Assembly (NCBI GenBank): GCA_003415625.1
Contig: PYIU01000002.1
Location: forward strand, 6,076,001 to 6,140,000
DNA from: Aquanectria penicillioides
Taxonomy: Eukaryota > Ascomycota > Sordariomycetes > Hypocreales > Nectriaceae
Direction: 5' to 3'
DNA length: 64,000 nt
The position numbers and the translations under genes are program-made. Below the pieces are notes generated by a model. That model did no database searches. It had not been told where the DNA came from and was given only the letters and a program-made list of their open reading frames with translations. The number at the start of each line of letters is the position of its first letter. Positions within the stretch are counted from its first letter, which is position 1. Positions 1-9,857 of the stretch are shown here, piece after piece.

Positions 1-552
1 GATCCGGGATTATGGTAAAACCTCGCCCTTGCGCAAGAATCTACACTATGTGACTGACGTATGGTAGCACCGGCACAGGGAATACTTTCCCAGGTCCGCC
101 TGCTTGGTGGTAGCTTGGGTATTGCGGCTTCATCGGCCTTGTTACACCAGAAGATTACAAAATACCTGACGGGTGTCCTGACAACTGAGCAATTGGCAAC
201 ACTCGGCGGAGTTGATTCACATCTCAGCATGTCACAATTAAACGAAGTTCGATTCGCGTATGCAGAGGCTTTCCGAACTGACATGAAGGTGGCAGTGGTG
301 GTTTCTGCAGCTGCCATTCTCGTGACGGCCGGCGCATACCGACGGGATCGACTAGTCATTCGAGAACAACGAAATGCCTTGGTTTCCGAAGAGATTGCTC
401 GCCGGCGAGGTAAATCTACTCAATCTGGCTGCTCAGCGCAATCGGATCAACCTAGGCAGTCACAGCAACTCGAAGAACTGCAGGAAATGGAGTCCAGAGA
501 GAGCACTGAGAAATCCGACTCCAATGGCCAGTCGGTAGTTGGCAAAGTCTAA
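1..552 (+). CDS. MFS drug:H+ antiporter (DHA2-like), C-terminal fragment
   Basis: This is the 3' end of a multidrug-efflux-type major facilitator gene; the rest lies before base 1. The last exon runs from about base 68. An intron probably ends in the AG at 66-67, with a CTGAC branch site at about 53-57 and a possible donor at base 15. The translated end (about 161 residues) begins APAQGILSQVRLLGGSLGIA, the typical start of the penultimate membrane segments of 14-helix DHA2 transporters. A YAEAF..DMK loop, one more hydrophobic segment (VAVVVSAAAILVTAG) and a polar Ser/Gln/Glu-rich cytoplasmic tail follow. The ATG at 61 lies within the proposed intron end and is not the real start. The family is fairly sure; substrate is unknown. 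Confidence 0.7.
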
Positions 553-994
553 TTTGCGACGAAAAGATTATGGATCCCTCAAGGCGTGACTATTATGCAC
601 CTTGATTGCTGTAGAAGGAGACATAGGAAATTATGAGAACCTGGATGAGCGACGGCGTTGGGTGCGTGACGACTTACCAAGGCAGGCGTTGCCCGTCTTC
701 TTGTATGAAATAGTGATTCGTGCGTTTTTGTTGTGGGTACGCGCTAACTAGATGGAAAGTTACAATTTAAACTTGGATTAGAGTTCACAATGGTTTCGGA
801 AAACAGATGATGGCTGATGTCCTTTCGGAGAACCGCGGATACAACTACGCTCCAGATTAACAACCCCTTCAACTTTCCTCAGCGCCTTTTTCATTTTTCT
901 TTTTGTTCGCAAGAATCTGCCGGTCAATTGATCACCACACCCTTTCTCTTCGCTCAATTTAGCCAATATCCCTGTCTCTGAACACAGATTTACT
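553..994. other. Intergenic, 442 bp
   Basis: This is the 3' flank of the MFS fragment and the 5' flank of the secreted-protein gene. An antisense reading frame over 778-1245 is a shadow of the gene on the plus strand. I see no other feature. Confidence 0.5.
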
Positions 995-2030
995 ATGGGT
1001 AGAGTTGACTTGGGACCGGTCGTTTGCGCTTTTGGCCTTCTAGCATCTTGGGCCAAAGCCATGCCGACGATGTCACCGAAAGGATTAGTGGCAGATGGCA
1101 ACATGTCGACACATTTAGATGTGGGGATGGGTCCAACAGCAACGAACCTGACCACAGCACCAGCAACACCAATTGATAACTCAGCCACGGTGCCAACCAT
1201 ACCCAACATTGTAACGGTAACGGTGACGGCAACGGAGCTAGTCACGGATCAAGAACAACCTAGTGTAAGAAGGCGGTGAAGTGTGGAAAAAGTACGACAT
1301 GGCAGAAGCTAACATGGGATAGATCAAATATGAAGCCGAAATCCCAGGCCCGATGGCGGACTACTCTAAGGCGGGCCTAGATAGTTCCGAAGTAGCGAGG
1401 ACAGTCCCTAGTTCAAGCCCATGCAAACAAAGGGTGCCGACGAGCGAGGACGTGGCCGAAACCCTCTTTAACCGGCCGCTCAACAAGACAGAGTATTACA
1501 AACGTAATTGGATGTGGCTTCGCTGCAACACCATGGCAGCTGAAGTGTACGACGTTGGGGGTGGATGGGTAAGTGACTTCGGCCGCAGCTGGCTACGTCA
1601 CATCCGGAAGCACCAACCTTGCGGTGTCATCAATTGGCGGTTCGACTATTTCAACCGACAGGGCTGGGGTGATGCCCATGTTGAATTCGACTACTTTGTT
1701 CCGTTTTGTAGTCCCCAGGGGACCGTTCAGGCAGCTATCAATGCAGCACGACTTGAGGGCGAGAAGGAGCGGCGGGAGCTTTATATTTACAACTGTCCTG
1801 GGTTTGACGACTATCCGTGGTCGTTTATGGAACATTCTAAGGCCAAGTTCGTCGATCCCAATACTTTGTCGCACGAGGTTCTGCCCGCAGCCGAGGCCCA
1901 AGCGTCGTTCCTTGGCGGCAAAGGGGACACAGGCATAGGAGCAGACGGGGGGGAGAAGAGGAAGAAACAAGGACCTACAGTATTGCCGAGCTTAGCAGAG
2001 CCAATACTCCTGCCGTTTGGGCCGTGTTAA
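995..2030 (+). CDS. Small secreted protein of unknown function (two exons)
   Basis: I do not recognise a family. The ATG at 995 opens a signal peptide (MGRVDLGPVVCAFGLLASWAKA) with likely cleavage after AKA near residue 22. A Thr/Pro/Val-rich linker follows, for example TVTVTATELV. A GTAAGA donor at 1265, CTAAC branch site at 1309-1313 and AG at 1321-1322 define a 58-nt phase-0 intron. Splicing joins the signal-peptide exon in frame to the exon 1323-2030, giving 325 residues. The C-terminal half is rich in Trp/Tyr/Phe and has four well-spaced Cys (in LRCN, QPCG, PFCS and YNCP), which fits one or two disulphides. The last 40 residues are low complexity. A GTAAGT at 1569 was judged not used because coding continues through it. 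It could be an effector-type or cell-wall-associated protein; function is not inferable. Confidence 0.6.
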
Positions 2031-2975
2031 ATGAGGAAATGGGTGATGCATGCGGCTCTTTGCAACAAGCCAACCAAGTCACCCTTTATTGCCGTGGTGA
2101 TTGGTGCAGCAGGTGGCGCGGTGGTATGGTATCGTTCAGAAAATCAAGGGAATGAGAAATGAAAACTAAACACTCAACTCGATAGAGGCGCATGATTTTT
2201 TTATTTTTTTTTGCAGAAGACCGCTTCACCTTGTAGGTCCGTAAAACAAGGCACTGTACTGAAGCCGGTTGCTACTATCGCACGCTTTATTTTGAAGGGC
2301 GTCGCACTTTGAATTCTCCGGATCACTCTTCTCAGCACCCCCCGTTTGTGGGTTTGGGGTTCAAAAAAGCTTGTCTGGCCTATCACGGCCGCAAGATCTT
2401 GCCTTATCCCCGGCCAAACTGACGTGCAATGACGATATGTGGAGACAATCGGGGTCCTTCAAGGTCCATCCATCCTACTCGATTTGTAAGGATAGGCTGC
2501 TCATAAAATTTTGCATCATGTCATGGGAACGGATTTGGGTGGGAGAAGGGGCATTACCGCAAGCAACAAAAAGAAACTTGCTTGAACAAGTAGACGGACA
2601 AGGAATTGCCCAGTGTAGTAGAGACACCATTATAGGATCTCTTCGCCCATTGCTTTTGTTGAAAATGCTAGCCTGCTCGGCTTGGCTTTTTGTGTTGGTT
2701 TGTGGTAGCTTGTGGCCGGAATATCGGAGCTGGGCACGAGATACATAGCCGTCCCCTCCCGCGCTCTTTTTTTTGTCCCTACCTAGGTAGCTAGCCACCT
2801 AACATACCTACCTATCCAGGAGTGAGTGTGCTCGTGTTGCCACTGGTATTCGCCGGTTTCGTTTCACGACGCTTGTCTATCACTTCAACCTTCGCTGGCT
2901 GATTTGGATCTTCTTTATTCCCCTTCCTCCCCACCTTTGCCTTCTCGCCAGCTCATAGGCAAACCATTTGCACAC
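2031..2975. other. Intergenic, 945 bp
   Basis: It holds the 3' flank of the secreted-protein gene and the promoter side of the SDR gene. A T-rich run lies near 2199-2212. A CCTAGGTAG cluster with repeated ACCTA units lies at 2778-2818, just upstream of the SDR gene. Reading frames at 2371-2748 (+) and 2475-2798 (-) overlap one another, lack family motifs and are not supported as genes. Confidence 0.5.
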
Positions 2976-4266
2976 ATGAGCCGGCGTCTTCTCACCACCA
3001 CCCCCACCCTTATCACTACCCTCGCAAACCACGTCTCTCACTGCCTGCGCGCTTCTTCATCTCTTCTCTTTACACGCTCTGCAAGCCCTCTGCTTGCTAT
3101 CCAGCCATTATCCCCCCCATCCTCCTTCTCGTACATCTACTCTCCTTCGTCAATCCGCAAAATGTCCTCCTCCGCTGCGGCTAAGCGCCTCACCGGCAAG
3201 ACCATCATTGTCACTGGCGCCTCATCTGGTATCGGCCGCTCCACGGCCTTGGAGTTTGCTCGCACTGCGCCTAACCACGGCCTCCGTATTATTCTCACAG
3301 CCCGACGTATTGAAACCCTCAAGGAGATTGCCGCCGAGATCAACAAAGATGTTGGAGATGGCGTCAAGGTCCTGCCATTCAAGCTTGACGTCAGCAAACC
3401 CGCCGAGATCAGGGCCTTTGTGCGGAGCCTCCCCGAAGAATGGAGGGGTATTGACGTTCTCGTCAACAATGCGTACAGCTACCTCCAAAGCCAAGATGAA
3501 TTTATTGCTAACCCGACACTTTCAGAGGTTTAGTCAAGGGAGTTGCTCGTGCCCCTGAGATCCACGAGGATGACATCAACGTCATGTTCCAGACCAACGT
3601 CACCGGTCTTGTCAACATGACTCAGGCCATCCTTCCTATCTTCCTTGCTCGCCCCGACGGTGGCCACGGCGACATCATCAACGTCGGTTCTATTGCCGGC
3701 CGCGAGCCCTATGCCGGAGGTTCGATTTATTGTGCGACTAAAGCTGCCGTCCGCAGCTTCTCTGAAAGCCTGCGCAAGGAGCTTATTTCTAGCCGTGTTC
3801 GTGTGATTGAGATTGACCCCGGCCAAGTTGAGACCGTGAGTTTTCAAACTGAGGACGTTTTTTGTTTCCAACTTTTTCGTCCCCGTCGCCGACCTCTTCT
3901 TATCTGACTCTCCCCATTCCAGGAATTCTCAGTCGTCCGCTTCTATGGCGACAAGGCGAAGGCCGATGCCGTCTATGCGTGAGTTCACCCAAGCACAGTC
4001 AAACTTACGATGAGCGTTGCCGTCAGCTGCTTACACTCTTCACAGTGGCGTTGAGCCTCTCACCCCCAATGACATTGCAGAGGTCATCGTCTTCAACGCC
4101 ACCCGCCGAGAAAATGTAGTCGTTGCTGACACCCTAATTTTCCCCAACCATCAGGTAGGCCTTGAACCTCAACCTCCCTTCCTCGTTTAAGAAGCAACTG
4201 TCGTGGCTAACAAGATGCCCTTGGTTATAGGCCGGTGCAGGTATTCTTTATAGAAAAGGCCAATAG
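2976..4266 (+). CDS. NADP-dependent short-chain dehydrogenase (yeast YMR226C-like)
   Basis: Classical SDR oxidoreductase, probably a 3-hydroxy-acid/serine-type dehydrogenase like yeast YMR226C. Exons are 2976-3472, 3526-3835, 3923-3978, 4046-4154 and 4231-4266. All four introns (53, 87, 67 and 76 nt) have good splice signals and keep frame. The cofactor loop TGASSGIG, the NNAG motif (rebuilt across the first junction as NNAGLVKG) and the active site NVGSIAG followed by YCATK are present. The end reads AGAGILYRKGQ. Two starts are possible. ATG 2976 adds a 62-residue Ser/Thr/Arg/Leu-rich leader that looks like a mitochondrial presequence. ATG 3162 (AAAATGTCC) gives the bare enzyme. Dual targeting by alternative starts is possible but is inference. 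It converges on the PRPP synthetase gene. Confidence 0.85.
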
Positions 4267-5276
4267 ATGCAATATCAAGAGTAACCCACATACGTCTCCC
4301 GAAAATGTTAGAGCTCATAAGTTGAGAGCGCAATTTGCGGCCGCAATTCTGGTCACATTCCTCAACAGCTCAGTGTAACAGCCATGGATCTTGAAGTTTA
4401 CCTCCTCAAGGGCTGGATTTGTTTAAACACATGTATATGCGAATCAGAGTTGGTGGCAATGTCGATCGTATTTGTGGTGGTACCTGCTATTTCTATATTT
4501 GAGACAAATATTGTTTATTTCGACTAGACCAAATCTATGGATCTTGTACTCTTAGGTTGTGCTTCTCAATGGCATTCCAACATTTAAGCCTCGCCTGGCG
4601 AAGTGCTGGCTCAGTTAAGCCAATCATTCAAGTTGCATTTAGAGAAGTGACACGGATAACCTCTTCTCCTGAACCCGCCACTGTTCACATGGTAAAGAAA
4701 ATATAAGATGTTCGAAAATTTCTCTTGCCCCTAACCCATTTGCCCTCAAAAGAAGGCATAGACCAAGTATGGCCTGAGTCAGGGGCCTTCTAAGAACGAA
4801 TAATTTGTTCTACCAACGTTCCGTTAAGAACCCATTCTGGGATGAATCGGGCCCTTGCCGTCACAAGTGACAGCACCGCTGGGATATACTCTAAGGAGAG
4901 TAAAGGTTGAGGAGAGAAGCAGATTTCAATATCATGGGGGGAGGGGGGGATTTCGTTTTGATGGGCAAGGGCAAAGCAACGAGAGTCAAAAGGAGAAAAA
5001 ACAAGGTAGACCATGACTTCACAAACCATGAGAACACAAAAAAAACACGACTGGAATCGTAATTCGTAACCTACTCTCGACATGTGGTTAAATTCCCCAG
5101 GGAGAGAATGGTCCGGGATTTCCTCCTGCGAAACCACCCTTTCCTCCGCCAGACGCCTCGCTAAAAGACAAGAACCAAAAATGAACATCCATATAAATAG
5201 TCATCAGGGAAACAGAGCATCTGTGTAAGCAAAGACAGCAAAAGAGCAAGAAGGTCAAGGGTTTCTCCAACCTCGC
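4267..5276. other. Convergent intergenic region, 1.0 kb
   Basis: It lies between the stop codons of the SDR gene (+) and PRPP synthetase (-), so both 3' UTRs fall here. Short reading frames at 4790-5188 and 5088-5270 on the minus strand have no family motif. I see nothing else. Confidence 0.5.
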
Positions 5277-6947
5277 CTACTCATAATGCTGGAACAAGGG
5301 AGATATCGACTCGCCATAGTGGTTCCGTCGAATGGCTTCGGCTAGCAAGAACGACAGGTCGAGGATGACGAGCTTCGTGATGTTACGAGCCCTCTCCTTG
5401 TCAATAGGGAAGCTGTTTGTGACAACAATGGTGTGAATGCTCTCGCAAGCTTGAAGTTGTTCCAGGCTGTCGCCACCGAAGACGCCGTGGGTGGCCATGC
5501 AGTAGACTTTCTTAGCTCCGCCCCTCTTAACCACAGTCTCTGCAGCTGCAATCCAAGATCCGGCCTTGTCAATCATATCATCAACGATGAAGACAGTTCG
5601 ATTCTTTACGTCTCCCACCAAGGTAATCATGTGCTCAGCTTTAGGGTCTTCAAAGGCGGTGTCCTCTTCGTCTGAACTATCAGCAGCATCACCAGATCCT
5701 CCAAGAGACTGCGGCTCTGGGGAGAAAAATGATGAAGCATGAGACATAACCATTGGGTCCTCCTCTGTCAGACTAGTGTCAGCAGGAGACTGAGAAGGTG
5801 ACGGGTAATCGTCTTCGACAATGCGACCATGAACCAAACGGCCAGTTGTCACCTCCTGAGGCTTGTGGTCATCATAATCCGCCTCGCCATTGACCGAAGG
5901 GTCGGGAGACTTCGCGGGAGGTGTGATGTTTAAATCCTCCGCTGACTCAGCTAGAGTCAGGTTTGATGAGCGTGCAGAGGACCCGTTGACTCGGCGAGGG
6001 GAGCCCTGAGAGTCAGTCACAATCCGAGAAGGTCTAGTTGGAGTGCTGGTAGAATCAGTAGCGATTTCCGCTTCAGTAGGGGCCTTTCTAGGAATTGGCC
6101 GATGAGACTCCAACGCTGGTTGGCGCTCAGGGTTGTCAAAATGGTTCATAATCATGCTTGAAGTCATGTTGCCGCCACGTCTTCGGTCAGTTGTGACGAT
6201 ACCAAAATTGAGCTTAAGGGCATCAGCAAGCGAAGTGACTCGCTTGGTGCCACCTGGGTTCTTAGAAACAACAACTGCCTCCCGCCAGTTCGGAACGTTG
6301 TGGCGAATCCATCTGGCAAGGATAGGCTCAGCGTGTAGATTATCGACGGGGCACTTGAAGAAGCCTTGCATTTGGGAGGCATGGAGGTCGACAGTAATGA
6401 CGTGCTTAACGCCAGCGACGCCCATCAAATTGGCCAGCATCCGAGCGGTGATTGCGCCGCGGTGCGACTTCTTTTTGGACTGACGGCTGTAGGGGAAGTA
6501 TGGGAGAACAGCTGTGTATGTTAGCCAGCCTGTCTTCATTTGGTAGAGGACAAGACAAGGGCACGTACCGGTGACCTTGTTGGCAGAGCCGCCTTTGCAG
6601 GCTGAGATCATAATGAGAAGCTCCATGATGGAGTCGTTGATGCGGGGGCTCCCGGATTGGACAACAAACACGTCCTTCTCTCGCACGCTCGTCAAAATCC
6701 TAACGCTTGTTTCGCCCTTAAGATGAAGTTAGTTTCCATCAGATGTCTTGTAGGGCTGGGCCTTGCAGCTAGAGGTGATAGAGTCAAGGAGAAGAGAATC
6801 AATGCAAAGCCCAAGCGGTGGCAACAGGAAGCTCACATTGGAGAATTGGGTCAGCTCCGCCTTCGCAGGAGTCATGCCCAGATTCTCACAAATTTGGCCT
6901 GTGAGGATTGGGCACGAATTGCCGGCGAAGATTAAAGTGTTGCGCAT
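5277..6947 (-). CDS. Ribose-phosphate pyrophosphokinase with long insertion (Prs1/Prs5 type)
   Basis: Makes PRPP from ribose 5-phosphate and ATP for nucleotide, histidine and tryptophan synthesis, in the cytosol. Exons on the minus strand are 6947-6837, 6716-6569 and 6511-5277, giving 497 residues. Introns of 120 and 57 nt are placed by GTGAGC and GTACGT donors; the second is a multiple of three, so the frame also reads through it. The start MRNTLIFAGNS and the joined FSNGETSVRI are family hallmarks. SQMQGFF, the KNPGGTKR segment, TTDRRRGG (about 193-200) and the PRPP-binding VFIVDDMIDKAGS (about 394-406) follow. Residues about 201-379 are a Ser/Pro/acidic insertion absent from bacterial and human enzymes, as in yeast Prs1 and Prs5, where such insertions link the enzyme to cell-integrity signalling. 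Which yeast paralogue is orthologous is not settled here. Confidence 0.93.
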
Positions 6948-7783
6948 CTTTACCAACCCATGAATTGAGAGTATGAGGGAAGAGAAAGAGGTGACAGAAT
7001 GTGAAAGAGGAAAGGGGAGGAGGAAGAGGTGGAAGAAGAAATTGAAAAAAAAAAGGGCTGCATGCTCAGGTGCAGAAGCTATTTTTTTTTTCTTCCTTCA
7101 CGGCTTCGGCAAGGGGCGGGTACAAGGGGCCGTGCGAGCCCCCCGAATACCACACGGCCCATATGGTGACGCCTTGCTTTTTTCTTGCGGCCGCAATTGG
7201 GCTGGGCAGAACTAGGGTGACATCAAATCCCGCCAAATACAGTACCAGGTCATGGAGGCCATGAAATGCTCCGTGGCTGGGTCGCACTGGGGCTTATCAA
7301 GGATGCCGGCCCAGTCAGCTGGTCAGGATAGCACAGTGTGGAAAACTGTGACATCAGTTCAGGTTGTGTCACAGCGGGGTTTGTTCAGCAAGCGGGGCAT
7401 ATCGGTATCGGATTGGGAACTTGGAAGCTGCGTCACAGCCCAAGTCGCAGTCTCGCCTGCCGCAAAACCGTAAACAGGAAAGGAGGAAAGGAATTGTCAG
7501 ATGAACATTTGCTTCCACACCCCTATCTATCACACTCGCCTGTCATGTACAGCAGGAAACCGGGATTGGCTTCGCATAGAAAATAGACACAAACGAGCAC
7601 AGGATAGAACTGACCACGGCAAGTCCCAAGACCAATGATTTGAGATGAGAGGGATGCTGTGCACAGCTTTGCACAACCCCACACCCACGAATCAATTGAT
7701 CAATCACGATCCGACCCCCTCATATTCTGTCAGTTTCTACTCCTGTCCTAACTATCTCTCCGTAGACACGAACCAAAAGTATC
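6948..7783. other. Divergent promoter region, 836 bp
   Basis: It separates the starts of PRPP synthetase (-) and the Asteroid-like gene (+). A purine-rich stretch of G/A with an A-run lies at 6973-7056, and a T-run at 7082-7091. No coding feature is supported. Confidence 0.5.
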
Positions 7784-9561
7784 ATGGGCATCCCTCATCT
7801 CATTTCTACCCTGGAGCCCTTTGCCACGCACACTCTCCTGGACAATCAAACTGTCGTCATTGACGGCCCTGCTTTGGCATACCATGTACTGCACATCTGC
7901 AACAAAAACGGCGTAGTCCTGCCGTCCTATCAACTTCTTTCCGACACCGCTGTTGCATGGCTTGACGAGCTCAACGGGCGTCGTGTAAGTATGTGAGTGG
8001 GAGGGCCTTGGATGTGATGGGTATTCGCCCCGTAACTAATTAGCATCCTAGCGAGGCCATCTACTTCGATGGCTATCTCCCCTTGGCCAAGCGGGCGGTC
8101 CGTATGGAGAGAATGGCCAAGAGTTTTCGGCAGTTGAAAATTGCACACTCCATAGACCCAACGGGGCGCTCCCGGAGCTATCTTGCCTCACCTACGGACT
8201 TATTCGCCAATTCGGCACTCTTTACTTTGCAACCGCCCCCAGGAAAACCTTTCCTCCCCCCCAGCTTCCATGTACCTGCAATCATTGACGCCCTCAAACA
8301 GTCTGCCCGGTACCGAAAACTAGTTTGCCTTGTCCCTGGCGAGGCTGACGCTTACTGCGCACGTCACCTTTTTGAAACGGGAGGCACAGTGCTGACCTCG
8401 GACTCTGACTTGCTTGTACATGACCTCGGGCATGGCCGTGTGATGTTTTTCAGAGACATCTATCTAGATGCGAGTTTGAACCTGACAGGCGCGAGCTTCT
8501 CTCCACGACAGATTTGCGAGAAACTTGGACTTTCATCCTCGAGTCAGCTCTGTCGGTTTGCATACGAGAGAAAGGAAAACCCCACTCTGACGCTCCCGCA
8601 GATCCTCAAGGCGTGCTTGGATCCAACCAACGATGCTTCAGGATATGAATTGTTTTGTCAAGAGTATTTGCGACATGAATCCGAACCTCTGCCAGCCTCT
8701 CAGGCAAGATATTCTCTCCCTATCGGCAACTTGGACCCTCGCATCTCAGAACTCATCTTGCAACATGCCGAAGTAGGGTCTTTCCATGAGCATAAAATAT
8801 TCCTTCCTATACTCATCGAACATCCTACTCGAGGGAGCGCTTGGGAACAGAGCACAACCATTCGACAACTTTCTTATTCAGTTCTCAGATGGTCTATCCC
8901 AGGACAAATGTCCTCAGTTCAAGAGTATCGCCGAGTAAACAGTGTCGTTCAAAAGGGACGACAGGTCACCCTGATGACCAAGGAATCTGCTCAAGAATTC
9001 GGAGAGACTATGGTTGGCATGATGTCCGAGGTTAGGAAAGCAACGGGAGATGACATGGTACTATCGTGGTATATTCTTTGTCTCTCACTCGATATCCGCT
9101 ACTGTTGCGAGCAAGGCAAGCAGTCATATGCTCTCGAAACACTTCAACAAGCCTCACCAGGCCTGAATTACACGAGAGTGTCCTGGGACACCATACATTT
9201 TGTCGCTCAGTTACAAGCGGCGTTTTATTCTCTGCGGATTCTCTATCAAATTTTGTCGCTGACGGCAACAAAAGAAGTCATCCCTGGACTCCATCAAATG
9301 TTGACCTTGTTGCCGTCTCTACCCGAGTTTCCTGATATTGATGGCACAATTTTGTTCCTTTCCAAGCAAAACAGTCACACCATTCTTAGCATCATATCTA
9401 AATTTGTGGCATTTCCCGAGCATGCGGTATTTGGGACAAATAAGTCCCAACCAAAACGACCCCGGCCTTCAAAAGAGCACCTGTCAACGAACCAGCACGG
9501 TACTTGTACCAAGCGATATGCAACGAGAAATCCGTTTGAATTACTTTCCCATACCGAGTAA
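7784..9561 (+). CDS. Asteroid-family XPG/FEN-like nuclease-fold protein
   Basis: Encodes a 572-residue protein of the Asteroid group (S. pombe Ast1 and fungal relatives), with the split XPG N- and I-regions of the FEN1 superfamily. Exons are 7784-7992 and 8052-9561. The GTGAGT donor at 7993 is preferred over GTAAGT at 7985, because only the former keeps frame with EAIYFDGYLPLAKR. The N-region begins MGIPHL with VVIDGPALAYH (an Asp of the metal site). The I-region has VPGEADAYCARH and TSDSDLLVHD. The C-terminal half lacks recognisable motifs and ends Lys/Arg-rich. Catalytic activity of Asteroid proteins is not established, so nuclease function is inference. The ATG at 7784 (ATCATGGGC) is the only plausible start. 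Confidence 0.82.
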
Positions 9562-9857
9562 TACTCAATGTGACAACAAATATCCTGGGTAGACTGAGAA
9601 AATGGATCCCCAACATAGATAGGCACAGACGTTTTGGAAATTGTTCAATGTGATCCTACTACTTTTACAATGGATAGCCCAAGTCGACGAAAACAAAGCA
9701 GTATCGGTAGAAGCGGAATATAGAATTCGACAGCGTCCTATTCCTAATGCTCCCTCTCTTACGCCCAACAACTGACATCCAGCCCTGCCAAGAGGCCTCC
9801 GTTCGCGCCGTGCCGCCAACCTTGCAGTAAACAATCCTAACCAGCACTACCATACTC

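Noticed and set aside
1569..1610. GTAAGT-bounded intron in the secreted-protein gene
   Set aside because: The intron would be only about 42 nt and coding reads smoothly through it with conserved-looking Trp/Tyr spacing.
2371..2798. Overlapping 107-125-residue frames on both strands
   Set aside because: They overlap each other and have no signal, motif or neighbour support.
4790..5270. Minus-strand frames downstream of PRPP synthetase
   Set aside because: They lie in the convergent 3' UTR zone and have no family features.
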